DNA of 10,936 nt. Source: Rhodobacterales bacterium UBA3080 (GTDB taxonomy: Bacteria > Pseudomonadota > Alphaproteobacteria > Rhodobacterales > Rhodobacteraceae). The stretch spans positions 1 to 10,936 of the forward strand of contig DFBM01000003.1 in assembly GCA_002366645.1 (NCBI GenBank). Reading direction: 5' to 3'. Numbering within the stretch: position 1 is the first letter of the stretch; each line of letters opens with the position of its first letter. The notes under the pieces were generated by a model, which saw nothing but the letters and a program-made list of their open reading frames with translations, ran no database searches and was not told where the DNA came from. Position numbers and translations under genes: made by a program. Shown piece after piece: positions 5,929 through 10,936 of the stretch.

Positions 5929-6942
5929 ATGCGTAAAGTTTTTGTAACGGGATCAGCCGGTTTCATCGGGTATCACTTATGCCAGCACCTGTTGGACGAA
6001 GGGTTCGAAGTTATCGGATTTGACGGAATGACGGATTATTACGACGTCAGTCTCAAGCAACGCCGGCAACAAAATCTCCTGCAAAACCCGAACTTCACCA
6101 CCCACCAAGCTATGCTGGAAGACATGGACGGCTTACGACGAGCCTACGAGGCAGCCTCGCCGGACGTTGTAGTGCATTTGGCAGCACAAGCTGGCGTCCG
6201 TTACAGCCTTGAAAACCCGCGCGCATATATCGAAGCGAATATTGTCGGCACGTTTAATCTTATGGAACTAACGCGCGAGCATGGTGTTGAGCACCTGCTG
6301 ATGGCCTCGACTTCATCGGTTTACGGTGCCAACGAAGATATGCCCTTCGCTGAAACAGACAAAACCGAAACACCGCTAACCCTTTATGCTGCTACCAAGA
6401 AAGCGACCGAGGGAATGGCTCATTCCTACGCCCATCTCTGGAAAATTCCGACAACGATGTTTCGTTTCTTCACCGTTTACGGTCCGTTTGGCCGACCAGA
6501 TATGGCGTTGTTCAAATTTGTAAAAGCGACCTTGGAAGGCGAACCTATTGACGTTTACAATCACGGCAACATGGCGCGGGACTTCACCTACGTAAGCGAT
6601 CTGGTGCACGGTATTCGGCTATTGATCGATGCAGCCCCGATAGAGCCGAAAACGCGTGAAGATATTGCCGAAAACGACAGCCTCAGCCCGGTTGCGCCTT
6701 ACCGAACAGTTAATATTGGCAATTCCGATAAAGTCAGCCTTGGTGCATTTATCGAGGCGATGGAAGCCGCGCTGGGTATGAAAGCCGTCCGTAACAACAT
6801 GGAAATGCAAAAAGGTGATGTTCCCGCGACATGGGCCAATGCAGACCTATTGCAAAACCTGACCGGTTATCGCCCGCAAACGGATGTGAACGAAGGCGTG
6901 GGTAAATTCGTCGAGTGGTACCGGGATTACTACAACGTCTGA
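5929..6942 (+). CDS. UDP-glucuronate 4-epimerase-like NAD-dependent epimerase
   Basis: This is a 337-residue extended short-chain dehydrogenase. It has the NAD motif GSAGFIG (8-14), HLAAQAGVRYS (83-93), the serine segment ASTSSVYG (126-133), and the catalytic Tyr153/Lys157 in YAATKKA. Downstream it has RFFTVYGPFGRPDMA and DFTYVSDLV. Its length and these motifs fit the bacterial UDP-glucuronate 4-epimerase group, which makes UDP-galacturonate. The preceding ugd supplies the substrate, which supports that assignment over UDP-galactose 4-epimerase. AAGGA at 5913-5917 inside the ugd end is the likely ribosome binding site. The product would feed exopolysaccharide, capsule or LPS synthesis. A 5-epimerase activity cannot be excluded by motif alone. 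A hairpin terminator follows directly. Confidence 0.92.
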   Translation: MRKVFVTGSAGFIGYHLCQHLLDEGFEVIGFDGMTDYYDVSLKQRRQQNLLQNPNFTTHQAMLEDMDGLRRAYEAASPDVVVHLAAQAGVRYSLENPRAYIEANIVGTFNLMELTREHGVEHLLMASTSSVYGANEDMPFAETDKTETPLTLYAATKKATEGMAHSYAHLWKIPTTMFRFFTVYGPFGRPDMALFKFVKATLEGEPIDVYNHGNMARDFTYVSDLVHGIRLLIDAAPIEPKTREDIAENDSLSPVAPYRTVNIGNSDKVSLGAFIEAMEAALGMKAVRNNMEMQKGDVPATWANADLLQNLTGYRPQTDVNEGVGKFVEWYRDYYNV

Positions 6943-6947
6943 ACGAA

Positions 6948-6974
6948 AAACGGCGCCGAATTCCGACGCCGTTT
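6948..6974. terminator. Bidirectional intrinsic terminator between convergent genes
   Basis: AAACGGCG at 6948-6955 pairs perfectly with CGCCGTTT at 6967-6974. An A-tract lies on the left (6946-6950) and T-rich sequence on the right (6972-6979). It can therefore form a U-tailed hairpin on either strand. It lies 6 bases after the epimerase stop and about 20 bases after the end of the MORN gene on the opposite strand. Confidence 0.8.
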
Positions 6975-6994
6975 CTTTATAAATTTACAAGATT

Positions 6995-8410
6995 CTAGTT
7001 ACCGGCTGCAGCAGCCTCTTCCTCGGTTGCCCGTTGGCCGTTAGCCCAGAAACCATCATATTCTTCGCCCGTTGCGTAGCGCATGACTCCGCGACCCTGG
7101 CGTTGGCCTTTACGGAAGAAGCCTTCGTAGACGTCACCGTTTGGATATCGTGCAACACCTTCGCCGTCGATTTCGCCGGCCTTCCAGCCACCCGCGTACT
7201 CAAACCCGTCGGACATTGTGATCGTGCCAGTGCCTTCGCGCTGTCCACCAATAAATCCACCGCGGTACAACGTTCCGTCAGCATAAGTAGCTACGCCTTC
7301 ACCGTGGCGCAGACCATTTTCCCAGTCACCGGTGTATTGGTAACCATCTTGGTAAATCATCGTGCCTTTGCCGTGGTTTTTGGCGTTCAGGAATTCGCCT
7401 TCGTAAACGAGGCCGTTGCCGTATTTGGCGATACCCTGGCCCTCGATAACACCGTTTACCCAGCTGCCCTCGTAAGAGCTTCCGTCTGGATAGGTGATTG
7501 TTCCGATGCCATGAGCGACGTCGTTCAAAAACGCGCCGACATAAACCGAGCCGTCCGGGTAAGTAACCTGCCCTTGGCCTTCAATCCGGCCTTCGACCCA
7601 GTCACCGTCGTAAGTATACCCGTCCGCGCCGTTGAACACGCCTTTGCCATCGCGAAGATCGCCGACAAATGCGCCTTCATAGCGGTCGCCGGAAGCATAA
7701 ACAGCAACCCCGTGACCTTGACGTTGGCCGTTGACCATATCGCCCTCATAGCGATCGCCGTTGGCTTGTGTCAAAACCCCGCCGCCATTGATCTGGCCGT
7801 TTTCCCAGTTGCCGGTGTAAACCAGACCGTCTGGCAACGTCAGGCTGCCTGTTCCCTGCCGCACACCGCGAACGATGTCGCCTTCGTAAACCGCGCCATC
7901 CGAATAGGTGATTGTGCCCGTGCCGTGCTTGGTGCCTTCGACCCAGTCACCTTCGTAACGGTATCCGTTAGCGCTGGTCATTACACCAACACCATGATGC
8001 ACTGCGTTTTCGAACTGACCTTCGTAGCGAACACCGTTTGCGTAAATCGCCACACCCTCGCCAGCAATTTTGCCGTCAATCCAGCTGCCCTCAAAAGTGC
8101 CGCCGTCAGCGAAAATAATCTTGCCTTGACCTTCGGGGCGACCGTTCACAAAAGCGCCTTCATAGACTGATCCGTCGGGATAGGTTGCTTTGCCCTGCCC
8201 TTCGATTCTGCCCTCAACCCACTGGCCTGTATATTCATAGCCATTAGGCAAACGGTAGGTTCCCTGACCGTGCTGCTTGCCGTCGAGGAATTCGCCTTCG
8301 TAGACACCGCCGGTGTCGTACTGTTTTATTTGGACATCACCATCTTGGGAAAAAGCGGGCGAGCCCGCCATAAAACTAACTACTGCTCCGAAAAGGATAA
8401 TATTTTTCAA
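6995..8410 (-). CDS. Secreted MORN-repeat protein
   Basis: This is a 471-residue protein. A signal peptide (residues 1-21: Lys near the start, a hydrophobic core and a likely cut after AFS) is followed by a short linker. Then come 18 MORN units of exactly 23 residues (36-449), a truncated nineteenth unit and an Ala/Glu-rich end. Units have the core YEG.(F/W)..G...G.G, then about 4 residues and .(D/N)G. MORN arrays form extended beta-hairpin solenoids that bind proteins or membranes; the role of bacterial exported ones is mostly unknown. There are no insertions between units. The start is TTG (8408-8410) with AGGA four bases upstream. The next Met, residue 14, would destroy the signal peptide, so TTG is preferred. 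It is transcribed alone, divergently from nadE. No catalytic domain is visible. Confidence 0.93.
   Translation of the reverse strand: MKNIILFGAVVSFMAGSPAFSQDGDVQIKQYDTGGVYEGEFLDGKQHGQGTYRLPNGYEYTGQWVEGRIEGQGKATYPDGSVYEGAFVNGRPEGQGKIIFADGGTFEGSWIDGKIAGEGVAIYANGVRYEGQFENAVHHGVGVMTSANGYRYEGDWVEGTKHGTGTITYSDGAVYEGDIVRGVRQGTGSLTLPDGLVYTGNWENGQINGGGVLTQANGDRYEGDMVNGQRQGHGVAVYASGDRYEGAFVGDLRDGKGVFNGADGYTYDGDWVEGRIEGQGQVTYPDGSVYVGAFLNDVAHGIGTITYPDGSSYEGSWVNGVIEGQGIAKYGNGLVYEGEFLNAKNHGKGTMIYQDGYQYTGDWENGLRHGEGVATYADGTLYRGGFIGGQREGTGTITMSDGFEYAGGWKAGEIDGEGVARYPNGDVYEGFFRKGQRQGRGVMRYATGEEYDGFWANGQRATEEEAAAAGN
7064..8305 (-). repeat. Eighteen 69-bp MORN coding repeats in two blocks of nine
   Basis: Each unit encodes 23 residues with no length variation. 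Block A (units 1-9) is 7685-8305 and block B (units 10-18) is 7064-7684. Matching unit n with n+9 by hand gives about half of positions identical, with the final residue of each unit conserved or similar across blocks. Units 2 and 11 are closest, at 18 of 23. A partial unit continues to 6998. Confidence 0.85.
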
Positions 8411-8631
8411 GCCGTCCTACCGAAAAGTTTAATCTCTCCGGTCTCCCTATTTGTTGCCTCGACGAAAGTCGCGAGCCTGCAATTTTGCGAGAAGTCTATG
8501 GGCATCCTCGCTTTCTTTCAACGTCTTTTTGCAAGCAAAGGCAGACTGTTCGCGAACAATTGCCCTAATGACTTGTGCTTTGCCCCGCTAAGATAGTATT
8601 TCCGTGCGTAACAGTGGACCCGGGGGTTTAA
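8411..8631. other. Divergent intergenic region between the MORN gene and nadE
   Basis: This gap must hold promoters for both directions, but I see no strong -35/-10 pair. TTGTGC near 8574 with TAGTAT about 15 bases further on is a poor candidate for nadE. A ribosome binding site (AGGA on the minus strand, near 8415-8418) serves the MORN gene. CGGGGG at 8621-8626 is a weak site five bases before the nadE ATG. A short CGAC-GAAA-GTCG hairpin near 8460 is too small to interpret. There is no convincing gene inside. Confidence 0.5.
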
Positions 8632-10290
8632 ATGTCGGTTAAATTTTGTGTTTCGCTTTGCCAATTGAACCCAACCGTGGGGGATCTTTCAGGCAACGCA
8701 GATAAGGCCTTGGCGGCGCATCGGCATGGCATCGAAAAAGGTGCGGATTTCGTTGCCCTGCCCGAGATGTTCTTGACCGGATACCAGACACAGGATCTGG
8801 TTATGAAACCTGCGTTTCTTGACGACGTGGCCGAAAAACTGGCGAAGTTGGCTCAGGATTGCAAAAACGGTCCGGCACTGGGAATCGGCGCGCCGATTCT
8901 GGAGGACAGCCTTCTTTACAACGTCTATTTTGTGCTGAAAGACGGCGAAGTCCATACGCTCACCCGCAAGCACCACCTGCCGAACGATCAGGTTTTCGAT
9001 GAAAAGCGACTGTTTAAATCTGGCCCTTTGTCAGGCCCGTTCAGTATTGGCCCCATTCGCATCGGCACACCGATTTGCGAGGATGCGTGGTACGAAGACG
9101 TCTGTGAAACCATGGCCGAGAGCGGGGCGGAGCTGCTGCTGATCCCAAACGGCTCGCCCTACTACAGCGGCAAGTTCGATCGGCGAATGAACCATATGGT
9201 CAGCCGCGTGGTCGAAACCGGCCTGCCGCTGGTCTATCTGAATTTGGTTGGCGGGCAGGACGATCAGGTTTTTGATGGCGGTTCGTTTGTGCTTAATCCG
9301 GGCGGTCACATGGCTGTTCGCATGCCCCTGTTCGACGAAGCCTATACAGAAGTTACCTTCCGTCAGACCGAAGACGGATGGGTGGCGGAGGCAGGCATGC
9401 TCGCCGATCATCCGACACTGGAAGAGCAAGAATACCGCGCAATGGTCGAGGGGCTGCGGGATTACATGGGCAAAACCGGATTTTCCAAAGTCATCCTTGG
9501 CCTGTCAGGTGGCGTTGATTCCGCGATTGTCGCGACGATTGCCTCCGACGCTCTGGGGCCGGAAAATGTGCATTGCGTTATGATGCCGTCGGAATACACC
9601 TCGAACGAATCGCTGGACGATGCGGCCGATGTGGCGAAATCGCTAGGCTGTCGGCTGGACACAGTTCCGATTTCTGAAGGTCGCGCGGCGATTACCGCAA
9701 CGCTTGCGCCCATGTTTGAAGGCTTTGCGGCCGATTTGACCGAAGAAAACATCCAGTCGCGACTGCGTGGGTTGTTCCTGATGGCGATGTCGAACAAGTT
9801 CGGCTCGATGCTGCTGACCACAGGTAACAAGTCCGAAGTGGCCGTTGGCTATGCCACGATTTATGGGGACATGGCGGGCGGCTATAATCCGATCAAAGAC
9901 CTCTATAAAACCCGCGTTTTTGCGACCTGCCGCTGGCGGAACGAAAACCATGCGGACTGGATGAAGGGGCCGAAAGGGGCCGTCATCCCGATAAATATTA
10001 TCGATAAACCACCGACGGCCGAACTTCGCCCAGACCAGAAGGACGAGGATTCGCTGCCCCCATATGACGTGCTCGACGGTATCCTGACGATGCTGATGGA
10101 GGGTGATGCCTCGGTGGCTGATTGTGTCGCGGCGGGTTACGACCATGACACCGTGAAAAAGGTTGAACACCTGCTCTATATCAGCGAATACAAACGCTTC
10201 CAGTCGGCCCCCGGTCCGCGCCTGACCAAAAAGGCATTCTGGCTGGACCGCCGATATCCGATCGCCAACCGTTGGAGAGACCCATCATGA
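8632..10290 (+). CDS. nadE: Glutamine-dependent NAD+ synthase
   Basis: This enzyme makes NAD+ from nicotinate adenine dinucleotide, ATP and glutamine. The 552-residue length is normal for the two-domain bacterial form. The N-terminal nitrilase-type glutaminase domain has the catalytic triad E45 (ALPEMFLTGYQ), K113 (TRKHHLPN) and C149 (GTPICEDAW). The C-terminal synthetase domain begins near 270 and has the PP-loop LSGGVDSAI (291-299), then TTGNKSE and the GDMAGGYNPIKDLYKT segment. All key residues are present. The ATG at 8632 fits the family N-terminus (FCVSLCQLNPTVGD), although the ribosome binding site is poor. The stop overlaps the gltX start as ATGA, so the two are translationally coupled. 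Confidence 0.97.
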   Translation: MSVKFCVSLCQLNPTVGDLSGNADKALAAHRHGIEKGADFVALPEMFLTGYQTQDLVMKPAFLDDVAEKLAKLAQDCKNGPALGIGAPILEDSLLYNVYFVLKDGEVHTLTRKHHLPNDQVFDEKRLFKSGPLSGPFSIGPIRIGTPICEDAWYEDVCETMAESGAELLLIPNGSPYYSGKFDRRMNHMVSRVVETGLPLVYLNLVGGQDDQVFDGGSFVLNPGGHMAVRMPLFDEAYTEVTFRQTEDGWVAEAGMLADHPTLEEQEYRAMVEGLRDYMGKTGFSKVILGLSGGVDSAIVATIASDALGPENVHCVMMPSEYTSNESLDDAADVAKSLGCRLDTVPISEGRAAITATLAPMFEGFAADLTEENIQSRLRGLFLMAMSNKFGSMLLTTGNKSEVAVGYATIYGDMAGGYNPIKDLYKTRVFATCRWRNENHADWMKGPKGAVIPINIIDKPPTAELRPDQKDEDSLPPYDVLDGILTMLMEGDASVADCVAAGYDHDTVKKVEHLLYISEYKRFQSAPGPRLTKKAFWLDRRYPIANRWRDPS

Positions 10291-10936
10291 CCACAACCCG
10301 TTTTGCCCCCTCGCCGACCGGCTATCTGCATATCGGAAACCTGCGCACTGCGCTGTTCAACTGGCTGATTACCCGAAAGGCTGGTGGCACGTTTATATTG
10401 CGCCTGGACGACACCGATCCCGAGCGTTCCAAGCAGGAGTACGCCGACCAGATCCAGCGTGATCTGGAATGGTTGGGCCTGACATGGGACCGTATCGAAA
10501 CGCAATCCGCACGATTGGACCGCTATAATCAGGCGGCTGACGAATTGCGGGCTAGCGGGCGATTATATGAATGTTTTGAAACACCTACGGAGTTGGACCT
10601 AAAACGGAAGAAGCAACTCAATATGAGGAAGCCTCCGGTCTACGACCGTTCGGCGCTCGCGCTTTCGGATGCAGAACGTGATGCCTTGAGGGCGGAACGT
10701 GCAGGGCATTGGCGGTTCAAGCTCGACCACGAGCGGATCGAGTGGACGGATGGCATTCTGGGCGACCTTTCCATCGACGCCGCCAGCGTTTCAGACCCGG
10801 TTCTGATCCGCGGCGATGGACAGTTTCTATACACGCTCGCTTCGGTTTGTGACGACGTGGATTTTGGTATTACGAATGTGGTGCGCGGCTCGGACCACGT
10901 CACCAACACGGCCACGCAAATCCAGATCATCAAGGC
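10287..10936 (+). CDS. gltX: Glutamyl-tRNA synthetase, N-terminal part (3' end outside window)
   Basis: This enzyme charges tRNA-Glu with glutamate. 216 complete codons are present and the frame is still open at the window edge. The class I signature is clear: FAPSPTGYLHIGNLRTALFN (6-25), with the HIGH-type motif at H15-N18. It is followed by LRLDDTDPERS and, near the end, DPVLIRGDGQFLYTLAS and VVRGSDH. The KMSKS motif lies beyond the end. The segment LYECFETPTELDLKRKKQ is of the kind I associate with alphaproteobacterial GltX. The ATG overlaps the nadE stop by four bases. Some alphaproteobacteria carry two GltX forms of differing tRNA specificity, and this fragment cannot settle which one it is. 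Confidence 0.96.
   Translation, partial: MTTTRFAPSPTGYLHIGNLRTALFNWLITRKAGGTFILRLDDTDPERSKQEYADQIQRDLEWLGLTWDRIETQSARLDRYNQAADELRASGRLYECFETPTELDLKRKKQLNMRKPPVYDRSALALSDAERDALRAERAGHWRFKLDHERIEWTDGILGDLSIDAASVSDPVLIRGDGQFLYTLASVCDDVDFGITNVVRGSDHVTNTATQIQIIK

Noticed and set aside
7034..8170. Long open frame of 378 codons on the + strand opposite the MORN gene
   Set aside because: The 69-bp repeat length is a multiple of three, so a frame free of stops in one unit stays free in the others. The peptide has no family features, while the minus-strand protein has a clean signal peptide and MORN units.
7064..8305. CRISPR-like or non-coding tandem repeat array
   Set aside because: The repeats are in-frame coding units with codon-level divergence and no spacers. 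They are MORN protein repeats.
8355..8368. Palindrome GCGGGC-GA-GCCCGC near the start of the MORN gene
   Set aside because: It lies in signal-peptide coding sequence and has a two-base loop, so it is more likely a by-product of Gly/Ala/Pro codons than a regulatory hairpin.
9643..10170. 175-codon open frame on the - strand inside nadE
   Set aside because: It lies fully opposite a conserved housekeeping gene with all catalytic motifs, and its translation is low-complexity and His/Arg-rich with no recognisable motif.

Overview
The window reads as chromosomal DNA of an alphaproteobacterium, most likely Rhodobacterales-like. This is inferred from the NAD+ synthase/GltX pair, the style of the glutamyl-tRNA synthetase, weak Shine-Dalgarno sequences, GTG/TTG starts and a roughly even base composition. 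No species can be assigned from sequence alone. There are no rRNA, tRNA, CRISPR or insertion-sequence signatures.

Region 1 (1-4517, all + strand). The tail of an unidentified gene ends at 150 and is followed by a strong hairpin. Next comes a probable five-gene unit: a 96-residue Tat-leader protein with a serine tripeptide array (302-592); a fusion of an HPr-kinase-like P-loop domain with a PqqD/RRE-like domain (707-1972); a second protein with the same Tat-like leader but a PepSY-like C-terminal domain (1997-2518); and an OmpR/PhoB-type response regulator and its sensor histidine kinase (2518-3183, 3180-4517). The last three genes overlap at their stop/start codons. A perfect 7-bp direct repeat with 11-bp period, a typical OmpR/PhoB-class operator layout, lies at 192-209 ahead of the unit. 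This is the most interesting part of the window. Two exported proteins share a leader and flank an enzyme that carries a peptide-binding-like domain, which suggests a RiPP-like or serine-modifying system controlled by its own two-component pair. That function is inference.

Region 2 (4605-6942, + strand) encodes UDP-glucose 6-dehydrogenase and a UDP-glucuronate 4-epimerase-like enzyme. Together they would convert UDP-glucose to UDP-galacturonate for surface polysaccharide. The pair ends at a hairpin (6948-6974) that can also serve the convergent gene.

Region 3 (6995-8410, - strand) encodes a secreted protein made almost entirely of MORN repeats: 18 full units of exactly 23 residues plus a partial one. 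The units show a nine-unit super-period, suggesting a block duplication.

Region 4 (8632-10936, + strand) is housekeeping: glutamine-dependent NAD+ synthase (nadE), overlapping the start of glutamyl-tRNA synthetase (gltX), which runs off the end. The only sizeable non-coding stretch is the 221-bp divergent gap at 8411-8631.
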